Numbered from the stretch's first letter, positions 50,603 to 60,435 are shown. The stretch is 64,000 nucleotides of DNA from Massilia litorea (GCF_015101885.1 NZ_CP062941.1:2480001-2544000), one strand, 5' to 3'. Translations and numbers: made by a program. The notes: a model not told the origin generated them from the sequence alone.

Positions 50603-52267
50603 CTAGACCGGAATGTCGATATGGACCGTGGTGGCGCCCTGGGCTGCACCCACGTAAGCGAAACCGCCAAGCGAAGCCGCCCGCTCCGAGATCGAGCGCG
50701 GCACGAACGCGGGCGGCGGGCCCGCGGGGCACTCGTTCTCGATCCGGATATGCAGCCAGCCGCTATTGCGGTGCAGGTACACCGCGCCCCGGGCCGCGCG
50801 CGTATGACGGCGGATATTGCTCATTCCCTCGCAGACCAGCTGGAATACCTCGGCGCCGAGACGGTCGTTGATGTCGAGCGTATCGTGCCCGTGCAGGGCG
50901 ATATCGAGGTCGTAGCAGGTCTTGAACTCGGCCGCGTGCGAACGCAGGGCCAGCGCGAAGGCGCGTTCGCCGGACGGCGCGCTGCTGGTCACCACGCGCG
51001 CGAACTGGCGCAGGTCGCGGACGAAATTGTCCGCCATGGCTGCGACCTGGCGCAGTTCGGTGGCGATCGGGCTGTCCTGGTCGGATTTGCGCACCAGCGC
51101 CTGCAGCGCATGCGACAGACCGATATACGGCTGCACCGTCGTGTCATGCAGATCGTTCGAGAATTTCTGGCGCTCGCGGCGGCCGGCGTCCGAGGCCATA
51201 CGGTCGAGCAGCTCGATGTTTTCGATGACCGGAAACGCCTGGGCGGCGATCTGGCCGAGGAAGTCCGCGTCGTCCTGCGACAGGTCGCGCCGCGGCGAGA
51301 CGACGAAGATCCGGCCCTCGTCGCGGCGCAACGGGACCGGTGCGCAAATGAAGCTGCGCGCGCCCAGCAGGTCGGCGACCTCGATCCCGGCGTCGGCCGC
51401 CGCCCGCTGCCACCTGGCCGCGCCTTCGTCGCGCGTGTGCAGCGCGGCCGGCCAGGGCAGGGCGGGCAGCAGGGGCGCGTTGTACACCGCGCTCACGCGC
51501 GCCGGCAGTGCCGCCAGCACCGCCGCGATCTGCTTGTCCAGCAGCCAGTGGCCGCAGGCCTGGCCGGAGGAGGACGGCCCCGCCGAGCGCAGGCGCCACT
51601 CGTCCGTCGCGCCGTCGCGGACCAGTACGAGGCAGCTGCTGGCGCCGAAGAAGACCCGGGTCTGTTCGAGTACCGAGGCGATCGTATGGTCGACCCCGAA
51701 ACGCGGATTCGACAGGCGGCTGACGTCGCGCAGCAGGGCGATGCGGCGTCGGCCGTTGAGCAGTACTTCGCCCCAGCGCGACACCATCAGCCCCAGGCCG
51801 AGCAGGAAGGCGGCGCGCAGCAGGACGTTGGCCAGGATCGCATGGCCGGGCTCGCCGTGGGCGGACAGCACGAACAGCGCGGTGCCGGCCAGGGTGACGC
51901 GTGCCCCTTCGTCGTGCCCCCAGCGGAAGGCGGCGATGGCGATCGGGAAGAAAAACAGGAAGAAGAAGCCCGACAGCGGTCCGGTCAGGCCCAACAGCAT
52001 GCCGAACCAGAGAACGTCGAGCCAGTGCGCCAGCTTCGGATAGCGCATGTCACGCCCGCTTTCGCGCAGGATCAGGATGACCGCGCTCTGTGCCGTATAG
52101 GCATAGAACACCAGCAAGGTCAGCGGATGCGGATTACCCAAACCGTCCGCATCAATGCTGATCGTCAACAGCGTTGCAATGGCGAGGACGACGCGCATCC
52201 TCGCAACCAGCGTCAATTCATCCACGTCCGCCAGAATGGACGTGTCGTCGCGGTATGCGTTGCCCAC
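50603..52267 (-). CDS. Membrane histidine kinase with GAF domain, reduced ATPase motif
   Basis: 554 residues. Five or six hydrophobic helices occupy about 24-165, a GAF domain about 190-345, and a HisKA_3-type domain follows with the phospho-acceptor His in NDLHDTTVQPYIGL. The ATPase domain has the N box (EGMSNIRRHTRAA) but the usual DxGxG is replaced by ENECPAG, so ATP binding may be weak or altered. The GTG start is supported by GGAGG four bases upstream; an out-of-frame ATG overlaps it. It is co-transcribed with the following regulator. TATACT at about 52282-52287 is a possible minus-10. Confidence 0.9.
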   Translation of the reverse strand: MGNAYRDDTSILADVDELTLVARMRVVLAIATLLTISIDADGLGNPHPLTLLVFYAYTAQSAVILILRESGRDMRYPKLAHWLDVLWFGMLLGLTGPLSGFFFLFFFPIAIAAFRWGHDEGARVTLAGTALFVLSAHGEPGHAILANVLLRAAFLLGLGLMVSRWGEVLLNGRRRIALLRDVSRLSNPRFGVDHTIASVLEQTRVFFGASSCLVLVRDGATDEWRLRSAGPSSSGQACGHWLLDKQIAAVLAALPARVSAVYNAPLLPALPWPAALHTRDEGAARWQRAAADAGIEVADLLGARSFICAPVPLRRDEGRIFVVSPRRDLSQDDADFLGQIAAQAFPVIENIELLDRMASDAGRRERQKFSNDLHDTTVQPYIGLSHALQALVRKSDQDSPIATELRQVAAMADNFVRDLRQFARVVTSSAPSGERAFALALRSHAAEFKTCYDLDIALHGHDTLDINDRLGAEVFQLVCEGMSNIRRHTRAARGAVYLHRNSGWLHIRIENECPAGPPPAFVPRSISERAASLGGFAYVGAAQGATTVHIDIPV

Positions 52268-52609
52268 ATGGCCTCCGCGCTAGTATAAGTGAACGATTCC
52301 GCCCGACAGGGGCACAGCCGCATTCGATTCTGGTGCTTATACCGATTCATCGCATCGACAGTCGCGAAACCTGTCGTGCATCCCTAGTTTTGGAATCGAT
52401 GGCGGGTGAATTACCCAACCCGCATATGATATAAAAAATATACCATTGTTCAGGCCGTAAGTACGCAAACATCGACGGTGTATAGAAAAAAACTACACTT
52501 TTGGTTACAGGAAACAAAAGGATGAGCTCTGCGGGGCAGGGAAGGGATGCGCCGTCCAGGCCGGCGGCGCCAGGTGCGGCGGCTGCGCGGAGCGCGCGGC
52601 CGCGATGGG
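52268..52609. other. Intergenic region between the Tad kinase and spoT
   Basis: 342 bp without a convincing gene. It changes from GC-rich near spoT to AT-rich (52425-52445) near the kinase. A bulged dyad CGACAG-N9-CTGTCG lies at 52356-52376 upstream of the kinase and could be an operator. No strong T-tailed terminator for spoT was found. Confidence 0.5.
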
Positions 52610-54847
52610 TCAGGCTCGTTCGCGCTCGACGCGGTTGACGCCGGCGACGCGCCGCAGGTTGCGGATCAGGTGCGCCAGGTGCACCCGGTCCTTCACCTGG
52701 ATCGTGAAGCGCAGCTGCGTCATCATGTTCTCGTCGTCCTCGTCCATGCCGACATAGGTGATGTTGCCGTCCGATTCGCCGATCTCGGCCGCCACGCGCG
52801 CCAAGATCCCTTTTTCGTTGTTGATCAACAGGCGGATGCGGCAGTCGAAGCGGCGGTTCAGCTCCTCTCCCCATTGCACGGCGATCCAGCGGTCCGGCTC
52901 TTTGACGCGCAGCCGCTTGGCAGGCAGGCAGTCGCAGGTGTGCACGACCAGGCCCTGGTCGCGCCGCAGCTGGCCCGTGATCTGGTCGCCCGGGATCGGC
53001 AGGCAGCAGGGCGCCAGCTGCACCGAGACGCCTTCGCTGCCGTAGATCGTGACCGGGTCGATGTCGGCCGCCAGCGGCAGGTTCGACGGCACGGTGTCCG
53101 ACTCGCCTTCGATCAGGCCGAAGATATGGCGCGCGACGAGCGCCGGCATGCGCTTGCCGATGCCGATGTCGGCGTACAGTTCGTCCATCGACTTGGCCGA
53201 GGATTCCGCCAGCAGTTTTTCCACTGTGCTCGACGCCAGCTCAGGCTCGATGCTGCGGGCGGCCAGCGCCTGTGCCAGCAGTTCCTGGCCCAGTTCCACG
53301 GACTCGTTGACGTTGATCGTGCGCAGGTAGTGGCGGATCGCCGAACGCGCCTTGCCCGTGCGTACATAGCTGAGCCAGGTCGGGCTTGGGCGCGAATCCG
53401 GGTCGGTGACGATCTCGACGATGTCGCCGTTGTGCAGCTCGGTGCGCAGCGGCTGGGTCTCGTTGTTGATCTTGACCGCCACCGTGTGGTCGCCGATGCC
53501 GGTGTGGATGGAGTAGGCGAAATCGAGCGCCGTCGCGCCTCTGGGCAGGGCGATGATCTTCGACTTCGGCGTGAACACGTAGACCGAATCCGGGAACAGG
53601 TCGACCTTCACGTGCTCCAGGAATTCGGCCGAGTCGCCGGTCTGCTGCTGGATGTCGAGCAGGGACTGCAGCCAGGCGTGGGTACGCTGCTGCAGGTCCG
53701 ACATGTTCTGGTCGCCCGTCTTGTACAGCCAGTGCGCAGCCACGCCGCTTTCCGCGGTGCGGTGCATGTCCTGGGTGCGGATCTGGAATTCGACCGGGGT
53801 GCCGTAGGGGCCGATCAGGGTGGTGTGCAGCGACTGGTAGCCGTTCAGCTTGCGAATGGCGATGTAATCCTTGAACTTGCCCGGCATCGGCTTGTACAGG
53901 CCGTGCAGGGTGCCGAGGGTCACGTAACAGTTGGGCACCGTGTCGACCACGATGCGGAAGCCGTACACGTCAAGCACCTGCGAGAACGACAGGTGCTTGT
54001 TGCGCATCTTTTTATAGATGCCGAACAGGGTCTTCTCGCGGCCGTAGACTTCGGCATGGATGCCGGCCATGGACAGCGTGTTCTTCACCGCCTCAAGGAT
54101 CTTCTTGACCACTTCGCGCCGGTTGCCGCGCGCCGCCTTCACCGCCTTCGAGAGGGTGCGGTAGCGCAGCGGGTACAGGTGCGAAAACGCCAGGTCCTGC
54201 AGCTCGCGGTAGATGTTGTTCAGGCCGAGACGGTGCGCGATCGGCACATACACTTCCATCGTCTCGCCGGCGATGCGGCGCTTTTTCGCCGGCGCCATCA
54301 CGCCCAGCGTGCGCATGTTGTGCAGGCGGTCGGCCAGCTTGATCAGGATGACGCGCACGTCCGAGGCCATGGCGAGCAGCATCTTGCGGAAGTTTTCCGC
54401 CTGCGCTTCGACCAGGCTCTGGAATTCGATCTTTTCGAGTTTGGACAGGCCGTCGACCAGGTTCGCCACCTGCGGGCCGAAGCGCTCGATCAGCTCTTCC
54501 TTCTTGACGTCCTGGTCTTCGATGACGTCGTGCAGCAGGGCGGCCATGATCGCCTGGGCGTCGAGCTTCCACTCGGCGCAGATTTCGGCGACGGCGATCG
54601 GATGGGAGATGTAGGGCTCGCCCGACTTGCGGACCTGGCCGAGATGCATCTCGTCCGAGAAGCGGTAGGCTTCCTTGACCTTCTTGAGTTCGACGGGTGT
54701 GAGGTATTCCGACAGCTGGTTGACCAGCTGGGTGACCGAGGCAACGCCGGGGGCAGGCGGTTCGGGGACTTCTTGCGGCTTGCCCGGGCGCTTGGCCCGG
54801 GTGGGGGTGTTGCCTGAATGTGTCGAGTCCGGAGGGAACAGGTTCAT
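52610..54847 (-). CDS. spoT: Bifunctional (p)ppGpp synthetase/hydrolase SpoT
   Basis: 745 residues, RelA/SpoT homologue. The hydrolase HD domain is intact (HPIAVAEIC, then ALLHDVIEDQD with the HD pair at 106-107). The synthetase domain contains YGFRIVVDTVPNCY and LNGYQSLHTTL. TGS (about 415-475, DSVYVFTPKSKIIALPRGAT) and a C-terminal ACT domain follow. An intact HD site marks it as bifunctional rather than RelA. It follows rpoZ by 90 bp in the conserved yicC-gmk-rpoZ-spoT order. Its last 77 residues have a free-standing paralogue at 34070-34372. Confidence 0.97.
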   Translation of the reverse strand: MNLFPPDSTHSGNTPTRAKRPGKPQEVPEPPAPGVASVTQLVNQLSEYLTPVELKKVKEAYRFSDEMHLGQVRKSGEPYISHPIAVAEICAEWKLDAQAIMAALLHDVIEDQDVKKEELIERFGPQVANLVDGLSKLEKIEFQSLVEAQAENFRKMLLAMASDVRVILIKLADRLHNMRTLGVMAPAKKRRIAGETMEVYVPIAHRLGLNNIYRELQDLAFSHLYPLRYRTLSKAVKAARGNRREVVKKILEAVKNTLSMAGIHAEVYGREKTLFGIYKKMRNKHLSFSQVLDVYGFRIVVDTVPNCYVTLGTLHGLYKPMPGKFKDYIAIRKLNGYQSLHTTLIGPYGTPVEFQIRTQDMHRTAESGVAAHWLYKTGDQNMSDLQQRTHAWLQSLLDIQQQTGDSAEFLEHVKVDLFPDSVYVFTPKSKIIALPRGATALDFAYSIHTGIGDHTVAVKINNETQPLRTELHNGDIVEIVTDPDSRPSPTWLSYVRTGKARSAIRHYLRTINVNESVELGQELLAQALAARSIEPELASSTVEKLLAESSAKSMDELYADIGIGKRMPALVARHIFGLIEGESDTVPSNLPLAADIDPVTIYGSEGVSVQLAPCCLPIPGDQITGQLRRDQGLVVHTCDCLPAKRLRVKEPDRWIAVQWGEELNRRFDCRIRLLINNEKGILARVAAEIGESDGNITYVGMDEDDENMMTQLRFTIQVKDRVHLAHLIRNLRRVAGVNRVERERA

Positions 54848-54937
54848 ACGTTATGTCGATCAGCCGCAGTGTGGTGACAGAATAACAGAATAAGGGGTCG
54901 ACACAGTCTGGCGTACAGGAGAGGCTGAACCCGGGTC

Positions 54938-55141
54938 TTACATTGGTACTTTTTTCAGCATTTCCACGCCGACCTTACCGGCGGCGATTTCGCGCAGGGC
55001 GACGACGGTCGGCTTGTCTTTCGCTTCGACTTTCGGGGTATGGCCCTGCAGCAGCTGGCGTGCGCGATAGGTCGCGGCCAGGGTCAGCTGGAAGCGGTTA
55101 GGGATATTCTTGAGGCAATCTTCGATGGTGATGCGGGCCAT
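54938..55141 (-). CDS. rpoZ: RNA polymerase omega subunit
   Basis: 67 residues from ATG 55141 ([19 protein letters not shown], the universal omega start); an extra seven codons to 55162 are not conserved. It stabilises the beta-prime subunit and contributes a ppGpp site. It lies between gmk and spoT. Confidence 0.98.
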   Translation of the reverse strand: MARITIEDCLKNIPNRFQLTLAATYRARQLLQGHTPKVEAKDKPTVVALREIAAGKVGVEMLKKVPM

Positions 55142-55193
55142 GTGTAGCTCCTGAATAGACAATAAAGGTAGCGCCGCAGGGCGACGCTAGCGA

Positions 55194-55838
55194 TTACTTT
55201 GGTTGTTGCGCGTGGATTCCCAGCTGGGCAAACAGCGAGGCGTTGCGGGCAGCCTGTTGGGCGAAGCGGCAACGTGTCGCCTGGACGATCGCCTGCAGTT
55301 GGGCCAAGGCGACGTTGAACTCTTCGTTGATGATAGCATATTCGAACTCGGGAGCGTGAGCGATCTCGCCTCCCGCGGCCAGCAAACGACGCGTGATGAT
55401 GTGCGGTTCGTCGGTGCCGCGCTTGTGCAGGCGCTGCTCGAGCGCCTCGATCGACGGCGGCAGGATGAAAATGCCGGACGCATCGGGGAACTGCTTCTTC
55501 ACCTGGCGCGCACCCTGCCAGTCGATTTCCAGCAGGATGTCGGTGCCGGTCTTCATTTTCTCTTCCACGGTCAGGCGGCTGGTGCCGTAGTAATTGCCGT
55601 GCACTTCGGCCCATTCCAGGAACTCGCCGCGGTCGGCGCGCGCAACAAAATCTTCGGCGGTCGTGAAATGGTATTCGCGGCCATCCTGCTCGCCCGGACG
55701 CGGCGGACGCGTGGTGGTCGAGATCGACAGCTGGATGCCCGGCTCCTGCGCCAGCAGCGCGTTGACCAGGGTCGATTTGCCGGCGCCGGAAGGGGCGGCG
55801 ACGACGAACAGGCTGCCGGAGAAAGCGGTGGTGATCAT
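55194..55838 (-). CDS. gmk: Guanylate kinase
   Basis: 214 residues. The P-loop is APSGAGKS (residues 15-22), and the GMP-binding segment [19 protein letters not shown] and lid region are intact. It converts GMP to GDP and so feeds GTP and ppGpp synthesis. It lies 52 bp before rpoZ. Confidence 0.98.
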   Translation of the reverse strand: MITTAFSGSLFVVAAPSGAGKSTLVNALLAQEPGIQLSISTTTRPPRPGEQDGREYHFTTAEDFVARADRGEFLEWAEVHGNYYGTSRLTVEEKMKTGTDILLEIDWQGARQVKKQFPDASGIFILPPSIEALEQRLHKRGTDEPHIITRRLLAAGGEIAHAPEFEYAIINEEFNVALAQLQAIVQATRCRFAQQAARNASLFAQLGIHAQQPK

Positions 55839-55882
55839 AGGGTGGTTCCTTTGTTTCTAATCGCGATTGTTCATCATATAGC

Positions 55883-55963
55883 TGAACGCGTGGGCGGGAA
55901 ACCCGCCCACCCTACAGGTTTGATATACCCGTAGGGTGGGCGGGTCCCCCGCCCACGCGTTCA
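55883..55963. repeat. Long inverted repeat with GTAGGGTGGGC arms (copy A)
   Basis: The left arm (55883-55915) runs from TGAACGCGTGGGCGGG to CCCGCCCACCCTAC. The right arm (55931-55963) runs from GTAGGGTGGGCGGG to CCCGCCCACGCGTTCA and is its reverse complement except in the three-base centre. The spacer is 15 bp. Each arm is itself a hairpin. It lies between yicC and gmk. A second, diverged copy is at 59682-59797. Confidence 0.88.
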
Positions 55964-56003
55964 AGCGGCCCGGGTATCCCCGCACCGCGTAGTCAAATAG
56001 TTA

Positions 56004-56906
56004 TTACTCCAGGTTCTGCACCTGCTCCCGCATCTGCTCGATCAGGAGTTTGAGTTCCATCGACGCATCCGCCAGCTCTTTCACCGAGGCCTTGGCGCCC
56101 AGCGTATTCGCTTCGCGATTCAGTTCCTGCATCATGAAGTCGAGGCGCTTGCCGACCTGGCCGCCTTTTTTCAGGATGTGCCGGGTCTCGTTCAGGTGCG
56201 CCGACAGGCGCGACAATTCCTCGGACACGTCGATCCGGATGCCGTACAGGGTGACTTCCTGGCGAATCCGCTCGAACACTTCCTGGCGCGTCAGCGTCGA
56301 TGGGTTGCCGTGGCCGGCCAGGCCCAGCGCGTCCTGCATGCGCTCGACCGCTTTTTGCTGGAACTGCGCAATGACTTGCGGGATCAGCGGCGTGATGCGC
56401 TTGACGATCGCTTCCATCGAATCGATCCGCGACTGCAGCATCTGCTCGAGGGCCGCGCCTTCGCGGCGGCGGCTGTCGACGAAGGCGGCGATGGTTTTGG
56501 CGGTGAGGGCGGCAACGTCGGCCTGGAGCGACTCCTGGCCGATATGCGATTCCTCGACCACGCCCGGCCAGCGCAGCAGTTCGGCCACCGACATCGGCTG
56601 CGCTTGCGCGAAGTGCTGCGAGACTTCCGCCTGCAGCCGTGCCAGGTCGGCCAGCAATTCCTGGTTCAGTGCCTGGGCGCCGCCGGCGACCTTGCGGCCG
56701 AAGGAGAGGCGCGCTTCGACCTTGCCGCGCGTGATCGCGGCCATGATGGCGGCGCGCAGGTCCGGTTCCAGCGCGCGCAATTCATCGTTGATACGGAACT
56801 GAAGATCGAGGAAGCGCGAATTGACGCTCTTGATTTCGATCGTCAGGGTGCCCGCCGCGCCTTCGCTGGTGGCCACCGCATAGCCTGTCATGCTAGAAAT
56901 GCTCAC
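56004..56906 (-). CDS. yicC: YicC family endoribonuclease-like protein
   Basis: 300 residues from GTG 56906, which has GGGGA five bases upstream and gives the conserved opening SISSMTGYA. ATG 56891 is the alternative. The N-terminal domain has TIEIKSVNSRFLDLQFRIND and the C-terminal DUF1732 region DFMMQELNREANTLGAKA. YicC proteins are stress-linked RNases in enterobacteria. It is divergent from the Ser/Thr kinase and heads the gmk-rpoZ-spoT unit. Confidence 0.95.
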   Translation of the reverse strand: MSISSMTGYAVATSEGAAGTLTIEIKSVNSRFLDLQFRINDELRALEPDLRAAIMAAITRGKVEARLSFGRKVAGGAQALNQELLADLARLQAEVSQHFAQAQPMSVAELLRWPGVVEESHIGQESLQADVAALTAKTIAAFVDSRRREGAALEQMLQSRIDSMEAIVKRITPLIPQVIAQFQQKAVERMQDALGLAGHGNPSTLTRQEVFERIRQEVTLYGIRIDVSEELSRLSAHLNETRHILKKGGQVGKRLDFMMQELNREANTLGAKASVKELADASMELKLLIEQMREQVQNLE

Positions 56907-56985
56907 TAAAGTCCCCGGTTTTTTATTCTTTACAAGTCCGACATTTATCCACACAATCGCCGTGTTATGCAAGGAACTCTTCAGT

Positions 56986-57987
56986 ATGGCCGCACAAAAT
57001 AACGCACCCTTGCCGGAAGGGCTGGAGATTGCGGGATATCGCATTGTAAAGAAAATCGCGTCTGGCGGGTTCAGTATTGTCTATCTTGCATATGATGCCG
57101 AGGGCAGTGCGGTCGCCATCAAGGAGTACCTGCCGAGCGCGCTAGCCTTGCGCCAGCCGGGCGAACTGGCGCCGGCCATCGCCAGGCCGAACCAGCCGCT
57201 GTTTCGCATCGGCCTGAAGTGCTTCTTCGAGGAGGGAAGGGCGCTGGCGCGCATCAACCATCCGAACGTGGTGCGCATCGTGAACTTCTTCCGCGCCAAC
57301 GACACGGTGTACATGGTGATGGCCTACGAATCCGGCCAGTCGCTGCAGGAGCAGATTGCACGCGCGGTGGGTAAAGGCAGCCGCCTCGGCGAAGGGTTCA
57401 TCCGTAAAACCTTCGACGGCGTCTGCCGCGGCCTGCGCGAAACCCATGCCAACAAGCTGCTGCACCTGGATTTGAAACCGGCGAACATCTACCTGCGCAG
57501 CGACGGTTCGCCCATCCTGCTCGACTTCGGCGCGGCGCGCCAGGCGATCAAGAGCGATGCGCCGATGCTCGCGCCCATGTACACGCCCGGTTTCGCGCCG
57601 CCCGACCTGTATGCGAAAGGCACGCCGCTCGGGCCCTGGTCCGACATCTACAGCCTCGGCGCCGCCATGTACGCCTGCATGACGGGCGTGCCGCCGCAAG
57701 CGGCCGACGCGCGCAGGCTCGAGGACAAGCTCGATGCGCAGTTCGACCAGCTGGCAGCCGGCTATTCGCCCGAGCTGCTGGCGATGGTGCGCGCCTGCCT
57801 CGCGCTCGACCCGATGGCGCGTCCGCAGAGCGTGTTCGCCGTGCAGAAGGTGCTGCAGGCGGCGCCGGCCAGGCCGCTCGCGGCCGAGCCCGAGGAAGTG
57901 GCCGCCCCCGCGCCCGGTGGACAAGGGGGGCTGCGGGGCCTGCTCGGGCGCATCGGCCTCAAGCGCGCCGGCGGCCAAGGCAAGTAG
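56986..57987 (+). CDS. Serine/threonine protein kinase, non-RD type
   Basis: 333 residues from ATG 56986. The kinase fold is complete: Gly-rich loop ASGGFSIVY, Lys46 in VAIKEYLP, catalytic Asp162 in LLHLDLKPANIYL and DFG at 180-182. The usual Arg before the catalytic Asp is Leu (HLD), a non-RD kinase. Residues about 285-333 are an Ala/Pro/Gly-rich tail with no membrane helix. It is followed 31 bp later by a PP2C phosphatase and then rph, an arrangement I have seen as common in Burkholderiales. Substrates are unknown. Confidence 0.93.
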   Translation: MAAQNNAPLPEGLEIAGYRIVKKIASGGFSIVYLAYDAEGSAVAIKEYLPSALALRQPGELAPAIARPNQPLFRIGLKCFFEEGRALARINHPNVVRIVNFFRANDTVYMVMAYESGQSLQEQIARAVGKGSRLGEGFIRKTFDGVCRGLRETHANKLLHLDLKPANIYLRSDGSPILLDFGAARQAIKSDAPMLAPMYTPGFAPPDLYAKGTPLGPWSDIYSLGAAMYACMTGVPPQAADARRLEDKLDAQFDQLAAGYSPELLAMVRACLALDPMARPQSVFAVQKVLQAAPARPLAAEPEEVAAPAPGGQGGLRGLLGRIGLKRAGGQGK

Positions 57988-58018
57988 TCCCATTTACGAA
58001 GGCAACCAGGAGCCCACG

Positions 58019-58942
58019 ATGCAGTTTTCCGTCTACCAGCACAGCCACATCGGGGGACGCAAGGTCAACCAGGACCGCATGGGCTACTGCTTCACGCGCG
58101 ACGCGCTGCTGCTGGTGCTGGCCGACGGCATGGGCGGCCACCAGCATGGCGAGATCGCGGCGACCATCGCCATGCAGACCCTGTCGATGATGTTCCAGAT
58201 GCAGGCCCGCCCCTATATCAGGAAACCCGAGCGCTTCCTCGAGGAGGCCTTGCAACAGGCGCACCGCGACATCCTCGCCTACACCGCGCGCCACCAGCTG
58301 CCGGAAAGCCCGCGCACCACGGTCGTGGCCTGCCTGGTGCAGCACAACTGCGCCGTCTGGGCCCACTGCGGCGACTCGCGCCTGTACTGGGTGCGGGGTA
58401 ACCAGGTGCTGGCGCAGACGCGCGACCATTCCCACCTCGAATACCTGATCGCCAAGGGCCTGGCCAGTCCCGCCGAGCGCGCCACCCACCCCGACCGTAA
58501 CAAGCTGTATAACTGCATCGGTGCATCCACGGCGCCGCGCATCGAGCTGTCGCGCCAGGCCAGCCTGGAAGCGGGCGACGTGCTGCTGCTCTGTTCCGAC
58601 GGCTTATGGGCGATGGTGCCGGACGCCGAGATCGTGCAGAAGCTCGCCAGCCAGACCGTGGTGCAGGCGGTGCCGGAGCTCGTGTCGATGGCGGTGGCCA
58701 TCGGCGGCCCGCGCGCCGACAACACGACCGCGCTGGCGATCAGCTGGCAGGGCGCCGATCATGCGGGGGCGAATGGCCCGGACGTGATCTCGACCGAGCT
58801 GCTGCCCGAGGACCAGGTCAGCAGCACGATCAGCAATGCCGCGGTTGCCCATGATGCCGATCCCTTCGACGAAGACGAAATCGAAAAGGCGATCGCCGAA
58901 ATCAACCAGGCGATCGAAAAATCGTCCCAACTACTCAAATAA
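58019..58942 (+). CDS. PP2C-family serine/threonine phosphatase
   Basis: 307 residues from ATG 58019 (AGGAG six bases upstream). Metal-binding motifs are intact: NQDR at 17-20, ADGMGG at 35-40, [10 protein letters not shown] and RADNTTAL. The last 50 residues are an acidic tail with [20 protein letters not shown]. It should reverse the action of the kinase just upstream, giving a reversible Ser/Thr switch. It is 11 bp before rph. Confidence 0.95.
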   Translation: MQFSVYQHSHIGGRKVNQDRMGYCFTRDALLLVLADGMGGHQHGEIAATIAMQTLSMMFQMQARPYIRKPERFLEEALQQAHRDILAYTARHQLPESPRTTVVACLVQHNCAVWAHCGDSRLYWVRGNQVLAQTRDHSHLEYLIAKGLASPAERATHPDRNKLYNCIGASTAPRIELSRQASLEAGDVLLLCSDGLWAMVPDAEIVQKLASQTVVQAVPELVSMAVAIGGPRADNTTALAISWQGADHAGANGPDVISTELLPEDQVSSTISNAAVAHDADPFDEDEIEKAIAEINQAIEKSSQLLK

Positions 58943-58953
58943 CGAAAGCTCCC

Positions 58954-59685
58954 ATGACCTTTGCATCCCGTCCAAGCGGCCGCGCCGTCGACCAGCTGCG
59001 CAGCATCCGCATCACCCGCCAGTACACGAAACACGCCGAAGGCTCGGTGCTGATCGAATGCGGCGACACCAGGGTGATCTGCACCGCCAGCATCGAAGAG
59101 AAGGTGCCGGGCTTCCTGAAGGGCAAAGGGCAGGGCTGGCTGACGGCCGAATACGGCATGCTGCCGCGTTCGACCCACACCCGCATGGACCGCGAAGCCG
59201 CGCGCGGCAAGCAGTCCGGCCGCACCCAGGAGATCCAGCGCCTGATCGGCCGCTCGCTGCGCGCCGCCTTCGATCTGGAAGCTTTTGGGGAGCGCACCCT
59301 GCACCTCGACTGCGACGTGATCCAGGCCGACGGCGGCACCCGCACCGCCTCGATCACCGGCGCCATGGTCGCCGCCTTCGACGCCTTCAATGCGCTGGTC
59401 GCGCGCGGCTTGCTGCCTGCCGTGCCAGTGAAGCATTTCGTGGCCGCGATCTCGGTCGGCGTCTACCAGGGCATGCCGGTGCTGGATCTCGATTACGTGG
59501 AAGATTCGGGCTGCGATACCGATATGAACGTTGTCATGACGGAAGCCGGCCACTTTATCGAAGTGCAGGGCACGGCCGAGGGCGTCGCCTTTGACCGCGC
59601 GGGCATGAACCGCCTGCTGGACCTGGCGCAGGGCGGAATCGCCGAGCTGGTGCGGCTGCAGAAAGGCGCGCTCGGCATCGTGTAG
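58954..59685 (+). CDS. rph: Ribonuclease PH
   Basis: 243 residues, normal. The PNPase/RNase PH fold is clear from [20 protein letters not shown] and the phosphate-binding [21 protein letters not shown] segment. It trims tRNA 3' ends phosphorolytically. The stop codon TAG lies inside a GTAGGGTGGGC inverted repeat. Confidence 0.98.
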   Translation: MTFASRPSGRAVDQLRSIRITRQYTKHAEGSVLIECGDTRVICTASIEEKVPGFLKGKGQGWLTAEYGMLPRSTHTRMDREAARGKQSGRTQEIQRLIGRSLRAAFDLEAFGERTLHLDCDVIQADGGTRTASITGAMVAAFDAFNALVARGLLPAVPVKHFVAAISVGVYQGMPVLDLDYVEDSGCDTDMNVVMTEAGHFIEVQGTAEGVAFDRAGMNRLLDLAQGGIAELVRLQKGALGIV

Positions 59686-59797
59686 GGTGGGCACTCGTGC
59701 CCACGCGGTATCACCGTATGATTCGTGCCGGCGTGGCCGAAAATCGATGTGCGCGACGCATCTGCACGACCGCGTGGGTACAGGGTGCCCACCCTAC
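59682..59797. repeat. Inverted repeat with GTAGGGTGGGC arms (copy B)
   Basis: The left arm (59682-59708) begins GTAGGGTGGGCACTCGTGCC and ends CCACGCGG. The right arm (59770-59797) is its near reverse complement. The spacer is 61 bp. Its outer ends match those of copy A. The left arm contains the rph stop codon. It lies between rph and rdgB. Confidence 0.85.
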
Positions 59798-59850
59798 GGG
59801 CTCGGCGAAGGGGGTAAAATACACCCTTCGTTTCTCCGCCAGCCCTCACC

Positions 59851-60435
59851 ATGACCCAACGCCTCATCCTCGCCTCCAACAACGCCGGCAAACTGAAGGA
59901 ATTCCAGCAAATCCTCGGCCCGATCGGCTTCACCCTGCACCCGCAAGGCGAATTCGACGTCCCGGAAGCCGAGGAGCCGCACGCGACCTTTGTCGAAAAC
60001 GCACTCGAAAAGGCGCGCCATGCCGCCCGCCTGACCGGGCTGCCGGCGCTGGCCGACGACTCCGGCGTCTGCGTCAACGCGCTCGGCGGCGCACCGGGCG
60101 TGTATTCGGCGCGCTTCGCGGGCGAGCCGAAATCGGACGCGCGCAACAATGCCAGACTGGTGGCGGACCTGGCCGGCAAGGCGGATAAATCGGCCTATTA
60201 CTACTGCGTGCTGGTCTACGTGCGCCATGCCGACGACCCGCAGCCGATCATCGCCGACGGCCGCTGGGACGGCGAAATCATCGACACGCCGCGCGGCGAG
60301 AACGGTTTTGGTTACGACCCCTACTTCCTGATTCCTTCGCTGGGCAAGACCACGGCCGAGCTGACCCCGGCCGAAAAGAACGCGCGATCGCACCGTGGCC
60401 AGGCCCTGCGCGCACTGGTCGAGAAACTGAAATGA
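59851..60435 (+). CDS. rdgB: Non-canonical purine NTP pyrophosphatase RdgB/HAM1
   Basis: 194 residues. LILASNNAGKLKEFQQIL, LADDSGVCVNALGGAPG and GFGYDPYFLIPSLGKT are the family signatures. It hydrolyses ITP, XTP and deoxy forms to keep them out of DNA. It overlaps hemW by four bases. TAAAAT at 59815-59820 is a possible minus-10. Confidence 0.97.
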   Translation: MTQRLILASNNAGKLKEFQQILGPIGFTLHPQGEFDVPEAEEPHATFVENALEKARHAARLTGLPALADDSGVCVNALGGAPGVYSARFAGEPKSDARNNARLVADLAGKADKSAYYYCVLVYVRHADDPQPIIADGRWDGEIIDTPRGENGFGYDPYFLIPSLGKTTAELTPAEKNARSHRGQALRALVEKLK

